Shown here piece after piece: positions 54,531-64,000 of a DNA stretch of 64,000 nt. The DNA comes from Paraburkholderia sp. BCC1884 (lineage in GTDB: Bacteria; Pseudomonadota; Gammaproteobacteria; Burkholderiales; Burkholderiaceae), in NCBI RefSeq assembly GCF_900996225.1, contig NZ_CAAJGL010000033.1, forward strand, positions 1-64,000, in the 5' to 3' direction. Position 1 is the stretch's first letter. Each line of letters begins with the position of its first letter. The translations under genes were made by a program, and so were the position numbers. Under the pieces are notes generated by a model. It saw nothing but the letters and a program-made list of their open reading frames with translations, searched no databases and was not told the origin of the DNA.

Positions 54531-55975
54531 CCATGATTCTGGAGGCGGCCGTCGCGGTGCTGGCGGTCGCGTTGGTCATCGCATTGGCGTTATTGCTACG
54601 CGGCCCCAGTCGCGCGGAGGAAAGCGAGCAGTTCGAATTGCTCAACGAGCGCATGGACACCGCGGCCGATACGCAGGCGCATGCCTACGAGCGGCTCGAA
54701 CGGCAATTGCGCAACGACATCACCGAGACCGCGCGCGTGTCGCGTAGCGAGCAGAGCAGCGGTTTCGCGCATTTCCAGCAGACGCTGGCCGCACAGTTCA
54801 GCAGCATGACGACGGTGCAGGGCGGCAAGATCGACGGTTTCGCGCAGCAACTCGATGCCGTGCGTCAAAGCTTGCAGGTGCAGGCCCAGCAGGCGCGCGA
54901 CGAGCAAGGCCGTTCGCTCAAACATTTTGGCGAGACGCTGAGTTTGCAACTCGGGCAATTGACCGAGGCGAACGATCGCCGCTTCGCCGAGGTGCGCACG
55001 ACCATCGAGCAACGGCTGAAGGATATCGAGGCGAACAACTCGCTCAAGCTCGAGGAAATGCGTCGCACCGTCGACGAAAAACTGCACGCTACGCTCGAAC
55101 AACGTCTGGGAGAGTCGTTCAAACTGGTCTCCGACCGGCTCGAGCAGGTGCATCGAGGCCTGGGCGAGATGCAGACGCTGGCGGCGGGCGTCGGCGATCT
55201 GAAAAAAGTGCTCACCAATGTGAAGACGCGCGGTACGTGGGGCGAAGTGCAACTCGAAGCTTTGCTCGAGCAGATCCTCACTACCGACCAATACGCGAAG
55301 AATATCGCGACGGTGCCGAAGAGCACGGAGCGCGTCGAGTTCGCCATCAAGTTGCCCGGCCGCGCCGAGCAGGGTGGACCGGCGACGCCGGTCTGGCTGC
55401 CGATCGACGCCAAATTCCCGCGCGAAGACTACGAACGTTTGATCGAAGCCCAGGAGCGCGCTGATCCGGTCGCGGTGGAAGACGCGTCGCGCGCACTGGA
55501 GACGCGAATTCGAGCCGAGGCCCGCACCATCGCCGAAAAGTACGTTTCGCCGCCGTACACCACCGACTTCGCGCTGCTGTTCCTGCCGACCGAAGGCCTG
55601 TATGCGGAAGTCCTGCGCCGGCCCGGTTTGACGGACCTGCTGCAACGGGACTATCGGGTGACGATTGCAGGTCCGACTACCTTGACCGCTTTGCTCAACA
55701 GCTTGCAGATGGGTTTTCGCACGCTCGCAATCGAAAAGCGTTCGAGTGAGGTGTGGCAAGTGCTCGGCGCGGTCAAAACGGAATTCGGCAAATTCGGCGA
55801 TGTGCTGGCGAAGACGAAAGCGCAACTGGAAACCGTCACGCGATCGATCGAAGCGGCGGAAACGCGCACGCGCGCCATGAACCGCAAGCTGCGCGACGTC
55901 GAGGCGTTGCCGGGGGAAGAGGCGAGTGATCTGCTTGGGGACGCGTTATCGGGCGTGGATCCCGACGAGCAATAA
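54527..55975 (+). CDS. rmuC: DNA recombination protein RmuC
   Basis: The 482-residue protein has an N-terminal membrane span (about 5-24), then a long coiled coil (about 30-230) rich in Gln/Arg/Glu. The C-terminal RmuC domain (about 230-440) has TRGTWGEVQLEALLEQIL, WLPIDAKFPREDYE, DFALLFLPTEGLYAEVLRR and AGPTTLTALLNSLQMGF. RmuC is a predicted nuclease limiting rearrangement at inverted repeats. It overlaps the preceding dehydrogenase gene by four bases, a coupling with no obvious functional reason. Confidence 0.95.
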   Translation: MTMILEAAVAVLAVALVIALALLLRGPSRAEESEQFELLNERMDTAADTQAHAYERLERQLRNDITETARVSRSEQSSGFAHFQQTLAAQFSSMTTVQGGKIDGFAQQLDAVRQSLQVQAQQARDEQGRSLKHFGETLSLQLGQLTEANDRRFAEVRTTIEQRLKDIEANNSLKLEEMRRTVDEKLHATLEQRLGESFKLVSDRLEQVHRGLGEMQTLAAGVGDLKKVLTNVKTRGTWGEVQLEALLEQILTTDQYAKNIATVPKSTERVEFAIKLPGRAEQGGPATPVWLPIDAKFPREDYERLIEAQERADPVAVEDASRALETRIRAEARTIAEKYVSPPYTTDFALLFLPTEGLYAEVLRRPGLTDLLQRDYRVTIAGPTTLTALLNSLQMGFRTLAIEKRSSEVWQVLGAVKTEFGKFGDVLAKTKAQLETVTRSIEAAETRTRAMNRKLRDVEALPGEEASDLLGDALSGVDPDEQ

Positions 55976-56055
55976 AACGGACGCTACCGCCGCGGCAGGT
56001 AAGTCGCGGAGTCCGGTCTGGTTCAGTTCAGTTCTGCAATCGGACCGGTCTCGAC

Positions 56056-56547
56056 TCAGGCTGCGCCCGAGCCAGCCGCGAGGCGTTCAAGCGCAGCGCC
56101 CGTCAACCGCACCACGCGCCAGTCCGGCAACACGGTTGCGCCCATTTTTTCGTAGAAGCTGATTGCCGGCTGATTCCAGTCCAGCACGGTCCACTCGAAA
56201 CGTCCGCATTGACGCTCCACCGCCAAAGCCGCGAGGCGCTGCAGGAGCGCACTGCCCAGGCCGGTGCCGCGTTCAGCGGGTTGCACATAGACGTCTTCGA
56301 GATACAGCCCGCGCTTGCCGACAAAACTCGAGTAATTGTGGAAGAACAGCGCGTAGCCGACGATGCGTCCTTCGTTCTCGGCCACCAGCGCCTCGATGGC
56401 GGGACGCGCACCGAAAAGCGCTTCTTGCAAACCGGCTTCGGTTGCAACAAAGACGTGCGTGAGGCTTTCGTATTCCGCCAGTTCGTACGTCAGCGCGAAA
56501 ATCGCGCCGGTGTCGTGGGGAGTGGCGGCACGGATCGTGAATGCCAT
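56056..56547 (-). CDS. GNAT family N-acetyltransferase
   Basis: The 163-residue protein has the GNAT fold with acetyl-CoA motif A as LYLEDVYVQPAERGTGLGSALLQRLAALA, and the C-terminal DWNQPAISFYEKMGA. It resembles spermidine/diamine N-acetyltransferases (SAT family), but the acceptor is not known. Its ATG overlaps by one base the stop of the 91-residue membrane protein upstream, so the two are co-translated. Confidence 0.92.
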   Translation of the reverse strand: MAFTIRAATPHDTGAIFALTYELAEYESLTHVFVATEAGLQEALFGARPAIEALVAENEGRIVGYALFFHNYSSFVGKRGLYLEDVYVQPAERGTGLGSALLQRLAALAVERQCGRFEWTVLDWNQPAISFYEKMGATVLPDWRVVRLTGAALERLAAGSGAA

Positions 56548-56822
56548 TACGCTTCTTCGGGCGCGTCGGTCAGATGGATTTCAATGCCGCCAAAGCGCGA
56601 GGCCACCCAGTTGTACGCGTGGCATGCAATCCACAGCAGGATGAAGCCGAGGATCGCATTGAGCAGCAGCGCGCTGAACACCGTGCTCAGTTCCACCGAC
56701 CCGTATCGGATGAACGCGACCAGCACGCCGAGCAGAACGATGGGCACCGAGAACGTCAGATACACGAGAATCAGTGCTTTGGCTGTCTGTCCCGGTGCAA
56801 TGAACGAGATCTGTTTTTTCAT
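56547..56822 (-). CDS. Small two-span membrane protein
   Basis: The 91-residue protein begins MKKQISFIAPGQTAKAL and has two hydrophobic spans (about 18-37 and 49-72), ending in an acidic tail. It resembles small Burkholderia membrane proteins with no assigned role. The ATG at 56822 is chosen over a longer frame to 56963. It is coupled to the acetyltransferase gene. Confidence 0.75.
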   Translation of the reverse strand: MKKQISFIAPGQTAKALILVYLTFSVPIVLLGVLVAFIRYGSVELSTVFSALLLNAILGFILLWIACHAYNWVASRFGGIEIHLTDAPEEA

Positions 56823-56901
56823 GTAAGTCAAACCCGTGTGTCGTAGTGGTAATGGGTAAAGCTGTCGGCGGCCGGTACCGCAGACGTCGGTCCTGCAGGG
56901 A

Positions 56902-58203
56902 TCAGATAAGCCCGTCGAACAGCATGATGGCGACGCGCTCACCTTCGGCAATCTCGCCTTCATCGTGTCCGAGCACGATAAAGCAATTCGCCTCGCTCAT
57001 CGAACTCAGTACGCCGGAGCTTTGCGAGCCGGTCGGCGTGACATGCCAGCCGCCTTGCGCATCCTGCTCGGCCACACCGCGTTGAAACTCCGTGCGGCCC
57101 GGGCGTTTGCGGATGATCTGACGGCTCGCGGCATGAATCACCGGCAGCGGCTGCGGCGTCGCGCCCGACATGAGCAATAACACCTCGCGCACGATCTGGT
57201 AGAACGCCACCATCACGGCGACGGGATTGCCCGGCAGACCGAAGAATAGCGCGGGTAGTCCAACACCCGGCCGCTCGCCGGACCAGACGCGGCCGAAAGC
57301 GAGTGGGCGGCCGGGGCGCATCGCAAGACTCCAGAAAGCGACGTCGCCGAGCGTCTGTAGCAACTGCCTGGTGAAGTCGGCCTCGCCCACCGACACGCCG
57401 CCCGAGGTCAGCACCACGTCCGCGCTGGCCGCGGCACTGCGCAACGCGGTTTCGAGCGCGGCGGGCTCGTCGCGCACTACGCCGAGATCGAGCGTGTCGA
57501 CGTTCAGGCGCCGCAGCATGGCGAACAGTGTGTAGCGATTGCTGTCGTACACGGCACCCGGGTCGAGCGGCTCGCCGAGCGAACGCAATTCGTCGCCGGT
57601 CGAGAAGAACGCGACACGCAGGCGTCGTCTGACATTCACTTCGCCAATCCCGAGCGACGCCAGCAAACCGAGGTCGGACGCGCGCATGATGCGACCCGCC
57701 CGCAGCGCGACATGGCCGCGCGCCAGATCTTCGCCGGCGAGGCGGCGGTTGGCGCCGCCCGTCAGTCTGCCGACGGCGAAGCGGATCGAAGCGGAATCGG
57801 CGCTGCGTTCCACGAGTTCCTGTGGCACGACGGTGTCACAGTCCGCCGGCATGCAGGCGCCTGTCATGACGCGCACGCATTGCGCCGTTTCCACGCGGCC
57901 GGCGAACGGGTGCCCGGCGAGCGCCTTGCCTACGATGGCCAGTTCGACCGTCGGCGCGCCGCTTGCCAATGCCGCGCGACTGAACGCGTAGCCGTCCATC
58001 GCGGAGTTGTCGTGGGCAGGGACGTCGATCGGCGACACGATGTCGGCAGCGAGCACGCGATCGAGCGCGTCGCGCAAAGCCACGCGTTCGACGACCGCGA
58101 CCGGCTCGGCCCATTGGCGAACAATGGCCTGAGCAGCCGGAACCGGCAGCGCGTGAGGATCGTACTGCGCGACGCAGCGGGAGAAGTCGTTAAGCGTGGT
58201 CAT
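56902..58203 (-). CDS. moeA: Molybdopterin molybdenumtransferase MoeA
   Basis: The 433-residue protein has the MoeA signature PAHDNSAMDGYA near residue 64, TSGGVSVGEADFTRQLL in the MPT-binding domain and FFGLPGNPVAVMVAF. MoeA inserts molybdate into adenylated molybdopterin made by Mog. It is the last gene of moaA-mobA-moeA, 75 bases after mobA. Confidence 0.95.
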   Translation of the reverse strand: MTTLNDFSRCVAQYDPHALPVPAAQAIVRQWAEPVAVVERVALRDALDRVLAADIVSPIDVPAHDNSAMDGYAFSRAALASGAPTVELAIVGKALAGHPFAGRVETAQCVRVMTGACMPADCDTVVPQELVERSADSASIRFAVGRLTGGANRRLAGEDLARGHVALRAGRIMRASDLGLLASLGIGEVNVRRRLRVAFFSTGDELRSLGEPLDPGAVYDSNRYTLFAMLRRLNVDTLDLGVVRDEPAALETALRSAAASADVVLTSGGVSVGEADFTRQLLQTLGDVAFWSLAMRPGRPLAFGRVWSGERPGVGLPALFFGLPGNPVAVMVAFYQIVREVLLLMSGATPQPLPVIHAASRQIIRKRPGRTEFQRGVAEQDAQGGWHVTPTGSQSSGVLSSMSEANCFIVLGHDEGEIAEGERVAIMLFDGLI

Positions 58204-58278
58204 GAAGAGATGGACGTCGCGACCGGAGGCGGGAGCGGCCTGTTGCCGGGCGGCCGGAGCGGAATTTCAACCGGGGCC

Positions 58279-58893
58279 TCAATGACGCTCGAGGTCGGCG
58301 AGTTCTTGTAGCGAGTTGACATTGTAAAACGCGCGCTCATCGGTAAAGGTGACTTCGACCGTCGTGTGGCGTGCGTACCACGCGCGCACTTTGCGTTCTC
58401 CGGCGGCCAGAAAGGCCGCGAGGTCGTCAGCGAGCTCCGTGCGCAGCAGGGCGAAAACGGGGTGCAGCGAGACCTCGCCCAGGGCGCTCACGGTCGTGAC
58501 GGTGGCGGCGTCGGCGTGGTTCGCCTCGAGTGCTTGCGCAAGCTGGGCGGCAAGGTCGGTGGGCAGCCACGGTGAGTCGCAGGGGGCGCAGAGCACGTAC
58601 GCCGTGTCGGCGGCGCGTAGTCCGGCGAGCAAGCCCGCCAGCGGGCCTGGAAAGTCGGTCAAGGTGTCGGCCACTACCCTTGCACCGAAAGGTGCGCCGA
58701 GCGCGGCGTAAATGTCGGGATTGCGATTGGCGCTGATCAGCAGCGCGCCGGTTTGCGGCGCCAGCCGCTTCAGAACGTGGCCGGCGAGCGGTTCGCCGTG
58801 CAGCGTTTGCAGCCCTTTGTCGGCGCCGCCCATACGCATGCCGCGTCCACCTGCCAGCAGCAGACCGGTGATGTGTTCGCGCGTGGGTGCCAT
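58279..58893 (-). CDS. mobA: Molybdenum cofactor guanylyltransferase MobA
   Basis: The 204-residue nucleotidyltransferase has the GTP-binding motif LLLAGGRGMRMGGADKGLQ (residues 11-29) and LCAPCDSPWLP with the metal-binding Asp. It attaches GMP to Mo-molybdopterin, forming the guanine dinucleotide cofactor used by DMSO reductase-family enzymes. It starts 9 bases after the moaA stop. Confidence 0.95.
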   Translation of the reverse strand: MAPTREHITGLLLAGGRGMRMGGADKGLQTLHGEPLAGHVLKRLAPQTGALLISANRNPDIYAALGAPFGARVVADTLTDFPGPLAGLLAGLRAADTAYVLCAPCDSPWLPTDLAAQLAQALEANHADAATVTTVSALGEVSLHPVFALLRTELADDLAAFLAAGERKVRAWYARHTTVEVTFTDERAFYNVNSLQELADLERH

Positions 58894-58902
58894 ATTTGCC
58901 GC

Positions 58903-60012
58903 TCAGCCGCCGATGTATGACATCTCGACGCGACGGCCGTCCGGCATGCTCGAAATGGCGGCGCTGCTGCCGCGTAGTTGCGAGTAGCGATCGCCACGGC
59001 CTTGCCAGATTTCCGCGACGGCAGTGCCGATCTCGGCGTCGCTCGCGCCACTGCGCAGCAAGGCGCGCAAATCGTGTCCCGATGACGCAAACAGGCACAG
59101 ATACAGCTTGCCCTCAGTGGACAGACGCGCCCGAGTGCAGTCGCCGCAGAACGCCCGTGTCACGCTCGAAATCACACCGATTTCGCCGCCGCCGTCCACG
59201 TAACCCCAGCGCTGGGCCGTCTCGGCCGCGCTGTGCGCTTCGAGCGGCGCGAGTGGGAAATGCTCCGCGATACGCGCGACGACCTCGGCAGACGGCAGCA
59301 CCTCGGTCATGTTCCAGCCGTTCGAGGTGCCCACGTCCATATATTCGATAAACCGCAGCACCGCGCCCGAGCCTTTGAAATGACGCGCCATCGGCACGAT
59401 CTCGCTGTCGTTGGTGCCACGTTTGACGACCATGTTGACCTTGATGGGCTCGAGCCCCACCGCCTGCGCCGCAGCGATGCCGTTCAGCACGTCGGCGACC
59501 GCGAAGTCGGCGTCGTTCATACGGCGAAACAGCGTGTCGTCGAGCGCGTCGAGGCTGACCGTCACGCGGTTCAGACCGGCGTCTTTCAGGCTGCGCGCCT
59601 TGCGCTCCAGCAGCGAACCGTTGGTGGTCAGCGTCAGGTCGAGCGGGCGGCCGGCTGGCGTCGTCAGTTGCGCGAGCCGCTCGATCAGGAATTCCAGATT
59701 CTTGCGCAGCAACGGCTCACCACCGGTCAGCCGGATTTTCTCCACACCATGCGCGACGAAGAGTCGCGCCAGCCGCTCGATCTCCTCGAAGCTCAGCAGC
59801 GCGCTGTGCGGCATGAACGCATAGTTCTTGTCGAACACTTCCCGAGGCATGCAGTAGACGCAGCGGAAGTTGCAGCGGTCCGTCACTGAGATGCGCAGAT
59901 CGCGCAGCGGACGCGCCAGCGTGTCGCGCAGCACGCCACGAGGCGTCTGCACCGGGCCGGTGATGACCGGCGCCGCGCTCAAATCGGCAACAGGGATGAC
60001 GCGTCGGGGCAT
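58903..60012 (-). CDS. moaA: GTP 3',8-cyclase MoaA
   Basis: The 369-residue radical SAM enzyme has CNFRCVYC for the N-terminal 4Fe-4S cluster, LTGGEPLL for SAM and a C-terminal second cluster site [10 protein letters not shown] with LCLF. It ends in the GG dipeptide (SYIGG) needed for activity. It starts molybdopterin synthesis from GTP. moaC, moaD and moaE are not in this window. The ATG follows the sequence AAGTCTTTC with no clear ribosome-binding site. Confidence 0.96.
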   Translation of the reverse strand: MPRRVIPVADLSAAPVITGPVQTPRGVLRDTLARPLRDLRISVTDRCNFRCVYCMPREVFDKNYAFMPHSALLSFEEIERLARLFVAHGVEKIRLTGGEPLLRKNLEFLIERLAQLTTPAGRPLDLTLTTNGSLLERKARSLKDAGLNRVTVSLDALDDTLFRRMNDADFAVADVLNGIAAAQAVGLEPIKVNMVVKRGTNDSEIVPMARHFKGSGAVLRFIEYMDVGTSNGWNMTEVLPSAEVVARIAEHFPLAPLEAHSAAETAQRWGYVDGGGEIGVISSVTRAFCGDCTRARLSTEGKLYLCLFASSGHDLRALLRSGASDAEIGTAVAEIWQGRGDRYSQLRGSSAAISSMPDGRRVEMSYIGG

Positions 60013-60152
60013 GAAAGACTTCGGTCGGTGCTTGAAAGGAAAACCAGTTATTCATTCTATCGGAAATGCCTCTCCAGGCTGGTGCAAGGGCGAGGCATCG
60101 GGGTATACGGCTACAGGCATGTCGGCCGGTGGGCGCTCCGTTTTGGCGTCCA

Positions 60153-60186
60153 AAAACAAAAAGCCCGCCGGTGAGGGCGGGCTTTT
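60153..60186 (-). terminator. Terminator of rne
   Basis: On the minus strand AAAAGCCCGCC and GGCGGGCTTTT form a stem around a short loop, followed by TTGTTTTTGG. It lies 18 bases after the rne stop and separates it from moaA. Confidence 0.88.
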
Positions 60187-60204
60187 CGAGGACGACGAGT
60201 CAGC

Positions 60205-63200
60205 TTACTGCGAGTGCTTACCCGTTTCCACCTGCTGCATCGGCTCACTATCGAGCACCGGCAACGGCTTGCGCTCACGGACCACGCGAGCCGGCTTGGC
60301 GGTCTGCGCAGAGGCTTCCTGCGCGGCACGCAGCTTGTCGGCGTCGGTGTTCACCCAGACGAGACCGGCTTGTTCCAGCACCGGCTTCAGGGCTTCCGCC
60401 GACACGGCGGCCTGACGAGGCGTCGCCGGGGCGGCTTGCGGAGCAGCGGCGACAGGCGCCGGCTCCACAGCGGCCGGCGCGGCTACCGGTTCCACGACGG
60501 GTGCGGCTGCTGCCACGAGCGGCTGCGCTTCAACGATTTCGGCTTGCGGCGCCGGCTGAACGGCCGGTGCTTCGATCGCTGCAGCGGGAGCCGCGGTTTC
60601 GACCGGAGTCGGAGCGGCTTGCGCTTCGACGACCGGTGCGACTGCCGGGGCTTCGGCATGCACCTGAACGGGCGCCTCGACCTGCGCAACCGGTTCGGCC
60701 AGGGAAACCGTCTCGCTGACGGCCGGAGCAGCTTGCGCGACTTCGATCGGCGCCGCGGCGGCTTGCGCCACCGGCTCGACCGCTGCCGGAACTGCCGGCG
60801 CTTCGTCGACCGGTACAACCGCTTCCGTCCTGGCCGCTTTCTCGACGGCCAGAGCCGGCGTTTCAGCAGATGCGTGCAGCTCCGTGACTACGGCGGTTTC
60901 AGTTGCAACTGCAGCGACCACGACTTCGACCGGCGTCACGTGCTTCGCTTCGCTGGCTTCAGCCTGGTGCTCGACCGGCTGATGTGCCACGCGCACCGGT
61001 GCTTCGTCGTTTGCGCCGGCGTTGTCGCCTTCACTTTCCGCGACGTCTGCTGCCAGGTTGCCGTTCACGTCCTCTTCACGTTCACGACGACCACCACGAC
61101 GGCCGCGACGACGACGACGACGCTCTTCACCCTCACGCGCCACCGCTTCCTGATCGATCGGCGCGCCGTTTTCGCCCAAGGCGATCTGGTTTTGCGCCAG
61201 GTCCTCGGTCGTCTGCGTGTCGCTTTGCGTCAGTGCATCTGCCGTTTCGGCCTGCGGCTTGCGGCGTTCGCCACGTTCAGCGCGATCACCACGTTCACGG
61301 CGTTCGCCGCGTTCCTGACGCTCGCCGCGCGGTGCGCCTTCTGCGCTTTCCACGCGTTCGCCACCGCGACTGTCGCGGTCACGGTTTTCACGCGGCTCGC
61401 GACCCTCGCGCGGCTCACGAGCCTCACGCGGTTCACGGCCTTCGCGAGCCTCACGCGGCTCGCGATTGCCACGCGGTTCACGGCCTTCGCGCGGTTCACG
61501 TGCTTCACGTGGCTCACGACCCTCGCGTGTTTCACGTGCCTCACGCGGTTCGCGTTCCTCGCGACGCGGCTGACCTTGACGGCCCGTACCTGTACCCGTA
61601 GCCGCAGCAGTACTCGCGGCTTCGCCACGGCCCGCTGCATCGCGGCCGGCTGCGCCGCCACGACGATTGCGGTTGCGATCGCCGCCACGTTCGCCGGTGC
61701 GCTCACCGCGCTCCGTGCGCTCGCCGCGTTGCGGACGCGTCTGCTTGTCTGTCGTGGCCGGTGCGGCCGGGGCGGGCGCCGCCGACTGCACGCCGAACAG
61801 ATTCTTCAGCCAGCCGATGAAACCTCCGCTCGCCGGCGTCACCGCCACCGGAGCAGGCGTAGCCGCCGGACGAACCGGTGCGCTCGGCGCCGGCTTCTCA
61901 GGCGTGATGCCCTTAACCGCCGCTTCCTGCTTCGGCTTCACTTCTTCAGCACGCTTGCTGTAACCGGTTTCCGATTCCAGTTCGCGGGCCGCTTCTTCGG
62001 CCATCTTCCACGAAGCACGCGGCTCGTCGAGGCGCGCATCGTCGTGACGCAGACGCTCTAGCTTGTAATGCGGCGTGTCGAGGTGCTTGTTCGGGATCAG
62101 AACGACGTTGACCTTGAAGCGCGATTCGATCTTGTTGATCTCGGCACGCTTTTCGTTCAACAGGAAGGCGGTCACTTCGACCGGCACCTGGCAATGGATC
62201 GCCGCGGTGTTTTCCTTCATCGCTTCTTCCTGAATGATCCGCAGCACTTGCAGCGCGGACGATTCGGTATCGCGGATGTGGCCCGTGCCGTTACAACGCG
62301 GGCAGGTCACGTGGCTGCCTTCCGACAGCGCCGGGCGGAGACGTTGACGCGACAGTTCCATCAGGCCGAAGCGCGAGATCTTGCCCATCTGGACGCGAGC
62401 GCGGTCGTGCTTGAGCGCGTCTTTCAGACGTTGCTCGACTTCACGCTGGCTCTTGGCCGATTCCATGTCGATGAAGTCGATCACGATCAGGCCGCCCAGA
62501 TCGCGCAAGCGCAACTGGCGGGCGACTTCGTCGGCGGCTTCGAGGTTGGTGCGCGCGGCCGTTTCCTCGATGTCGGCGCCCTTGGTGGCGCGGGCCGAGT
62601 TCACGTCGATCGCAACCAGTGCTTCCGTGTGGTCGATCACGATGGCGCCGCCCGAAGGCAGCGGAACCGTGCGCGAGTACGCGGTTTCGATCTGGTGTTC
62701 GATCTGGAAGCGCGAGAAGAGCGGCACGTCGTCGTGATACCGCTTCACCTTGCTGACATTGTCCGGCATCACGATGTCCATGAAGGCGCGAGCCTGGTCA
62801 TGGATTTCGGTGGTGTCGATCAGGATTTCGCCGATATCCGGCTGGAAGTAGTCGCGGATCGCGCGGATCACGAGGCTCGATTCCAGATAGATCAGCATCG
62901 GCTGACCGTTGGAACCGCTTTGCGACGCGGCTTCGATCGCGCGCCACAGTTGCATCAGGTAGTTCAGGTCCCACTGCAACTCTTCGGCGCTGCGACCGAT
63001 GCCGGCCGTGCGCGCGATGATGCTCATGCCTTCCGGCAATTGCAGTTGCGCCATGGTTTCGCGCAACTCCTGACGGTCGTCGCCTTCGATCCGGCGCGAC
63101 ACGCCGCCGCCGCGCGGGTTGTTCGGCATCAGCACGAGGTAACGGCCGGCGAGCGAGATGAACGTGGTCAGGGCTGCGCCCTTATTGCCGCGTTCTTCTT

Positions 63201-63513
63201 TTTCGACCTGAACGATCAGTTCCTGGCCTTCGCGCAGTGCGTCCTGGATGCGTGCGGAACGCATGTCGACGCCGTCGCGGAAATACTGGCGCGCGACTTC
63301 CTTGAACGGCAGAAAGCCGTGGCGGTCTTCGCCGTAATTGACGAAGCAGGCTTCGAGCGACGGCTCGATGCGGGTAATGATGCCCTTGTAAATATTGCCT
63401 TTGCGCTGTTCGCGCCCGGCGGTTTCGATGTCGATATCGATGAGTTTTTGCCCATCGACGATGGCAACGCGCAGTTCTTCCTGCTGCGTCGCGTTGAACA
63501 ACATTCGTTTCAT
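60205..63513 (-). CDS. rne: Ribonuclease E
   Basis: The 1102-residue protein has an S1 domain (about 38-120: [23 protein letters not shown]) and 5'-sensor and DNase I-like parts. The catalytic Asp residues lie in VAIDVNSA and VIDFIDME (about 303 and 346), and a zinc-link motif CPRCNGTG (about 404-411) follows. The C-terminal half is natively unfolded: an Arg/Glu-rich repeat region (about 640-740) and an Ala/Val/Pro/Glu-rich tail ending in TGKHSQ, the scaffold for the degradosome. RNase E starts mRNA decay and matures rRNA and tRNA. The long leader upstream suggests autoregulation. Confidence 0.96.
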   Translation of the reverse strand: MKRMLFNATQQEELRVAIVDGQKLIDIDIETAGREQRKGNIYKGIITRIEPSLEACFVNYGEDRHGFLPFKEVARQYFRDGVDMRSARIQDALREGQELIVQVEKEERGNKGAALTTFISLAGRYLVLMPNNPRGGGVSRRIEGDDRQELRETMAQLQLPEGMSIIARTAGIGRSAEELQWDLNYLMQLWRAIEAASQSGSNGQPMLIYLESSLVIRAIRDYFQPDIGEILIDTTEIHDQARAFMDIVMPDNVSKVKRYHDDVPLFSRFQIEHQIETAYSRTVPLPSGGAIVIDHTEALVAIDVNSARATKGADIEETAARTNLEAADEVARQLRLRDLGGLIVIDFIDMESAKSQREVEQRLKDALKHDRARVQMGKISRFGLMELSRQRLRPALSEGSHVTCPRCNGTGHIRDTESSALQVLRIIQEEAMKENTAAIHCQVPVEVTAFLLNEKRAEINKIESRFKVNVVLIPNKHLDTPHYKLERLRHDDARLDEPRASWKMAEEAARELESETGYSKRAEEVKPKQEAAVKGITPEKPAPSAPVRPAATPAPVAVTPASGGFIGWLKNLFGVQSAAPAPAAPATTDKQTRPQRGERTERGERTGERGGDRNRNRRGGAAGRDAAGRGEAASTAAATGTGTGRQGQPRREEREPREARETREGREPREAREPREGREPRGNREPREAREGREPREAREPREGREPRENRDRDSRGGERVESAEGAPRGERQERGERRERGDRAERGERRKPQAETADALTQSDTQTTEDLAQNQIALGENGAPIDQEAVAREGEERRRRRRGRRGGRREREEDVNGNLAADVAESEGDNAGANDEAPVRVAHQPVEHQAEASEAKHVTPVEVVVAAVATETAVVTELHASAETPALAVEKAARTEAVVPVDEAPAVPAAVEPVAQAAAAPIEVAQAAPAVSETVSLAEPVAQVEAPVQVHAEAPAVAPVVEAQAAPTPVETAAPAAAIEAPAVQPAPQAEIVEAQPLVAAAAPVVEPVAAPAAVEPAPVAAAPQAAPATPRQAAVSAEALKPVLEQAGLVWVNTDADKLRAAQEASAQTAKPARVVRERKPLPVLDSEPMQQVETGKHSQ
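61386..61560 (-). repeat. Arg/Glu/Pro repeat coding region in rne
   Basis: Degenerate 15-18 base units encode [12 protein letters not shown] and RETREG variants, about ten in a row. These charged, RNA-binding-like repeats are expected to vary in copy number between strains. Confidence 0.75.
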
Positions 63514-64000
63514 TGAACGGCTCCAGAGCGGCTTAGCCTGCCCTTCGCTGCGCGGTTGTCAGTCGCGAGAGCGAAGCGGGCAGCGGCATGCCGCGCCTTA
63601 TTGTGTTTTCACAAGCACGCTGGAGCGGGAAAAATGGCGGGAGAATTGCCTGAGAGGGCCCGGCCCATTAAAAAGTGGGCACGGTGCCGCAGGGCACATG
63701 CGAACACGGCTTCAAATAACGACCCGACACGCCGCGGGTTCTGCCAGCAGACCTTCATAAGCCTTCGTCCACTCGCGCCGGTGCGCCAACTGGGCGCGTG
63801 ACCGGAGGGTCGAAGGCTGCGGTCATGCCGCAGCGGGAAGTTCGCGCAGTCGGCGCGTCTTTTCCTGCTGGGGGTGTCTCGCCTCATTTTGACGTCGCCA
63901 TGTCTTGTACTTTCTACAAGACGCCTCGGGCGCACGCCGTATTTTCGCAACTCGCAGCTTCCTACAGCAGGGCGTCAGACCGCCCGATACCGAAGCTGAA
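63514..64000 (-). other. rne leader region to window end
   Basis: These 487 bases upstream of rne contain no gene I can support; frames on both strands are Arg-rich shadows. By analogy with the ~360-base E. coli rne leader, which RNase E itself cleaves for feedback, this is a probable 5' untranslated region. It includes the inverted repeat at 63902-63922. No ribosome-binding-site oddity is seen before the rne ATG. Confidence 0.6.
63902..63922. promoter_or_regulatory. Perfect 8-base inverted repeat in rne upstream region
   Basis: GTCTTGTA and TACAAGAC flank CTTTC. The symmetry is exact, with 21 bases in all, about 390 bases upstream of rne. It could be an operator, a transcript hairpin or part of a divergent promoter. 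Confidence 0.5.

Noticed and set aside
60214..63516. Two long plus-strand frames (615 and 482 codons) opposite rne
   Set aside because: The products are Arg/Phe/Thr-rich and mirror rne codon bias; the minus strand gives a complete RNase E.

Overview
The window is a contiguous stretch of a GC-rich betaproteobacterial main chromosome, most likely Paraburkholderia or a close Burkholderiaceae relative. The evidence is the house-keeping content and its order (rpsP-rimM-trmD-rplS followed by a CoA pyrophosphatase and a CobD/CbiB-like protein; rsgA-M48 peptidase-orn; darP-mog; moaA-mobA-moeA-rne), the strong GC3 bias that gives long antisense shadow frames, and the lack of phage, transposon or plasmid genes. 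I cannot name the species from this sequence alone.

Layout. 1-3.2 kb: end of etfB, then etfA and an acyl-CoA dehydrogenase, an electron-transfer/beta-oxidation unit with an intrinsic terminator inside it. 3.2-5.2 kb: dadA and a divergent Lrp-type regulator (D-amino acid use). 5.2-8.3 kb: a radical SAM protein behind a near-perfect LexA box, a TM2 protein and a PQQ-type sugar dehydrogenase. 8.3-12.7 kb: ribosome/tRNA operon rpsP-rimM-trmD-rplS, then a NUDIX CoA hydrolase and a CobD-like membrane protein. 12.9-19.7 kb: a DUF2007-like protein, rsgA, an M48 protease, orn, mog, darP, pmbA and folA.

19.8-29.6 kb is the most distinctive region: a Fap-type functional amyloid operon on the minus strand. 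It holds two small exported proteins, a FapB-like and a FapC-like fibre subunit (three imperfect amyloid repeats each), a FapD-like C39 peptidase, a FapE-position exported protein and a FapF-like coiled-coil/beta-barrel exporter. The last gene, 24 bases after fapF, is a VpsR/BerB-type sigma-54 activator. A paralogous activator is divergently transcribed upstream. Just upstream of the first operon gene is a 16-base match to a sigma-54 -24/-12 promoter. The cluster lies between folA and thyA. A GC-rich hairpin after fapC probably sets the ratio of subunit to export machinery.

29.7-49.2 kb: thyA, a large FecR/DUF6600 secreted protein with a Pro/Gln-rich repetitive tail, an ArsR-like regulator, a 47-residue lipoprotein, a thioesterase, fumC, a phospholipase D-family lipoprotein, a BASS transporter, a MATE transporter, an S4 RNA-binding protein, two small exported Lys/Ala-rich proteins, a UvrD/Rep-like helicase behind a second LexA-like box, an uncharacterised 256-residue protein, azlCD with an AraC regulator and a 15-unit heptanucleotide repeat between them, creA and two identical tRNA-Asn genes. 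49.3-64 kb: fdxA, pncB, a LutC-like protein, a Na+/H+ antiporter, a 2-hydroxyacid dehydrogenase overlapping rmuC, an acetyltransferase, the molybdenum-cofactor operon moaA-mobA-moeA, and rne with a long untranslated leader running to the window edge.
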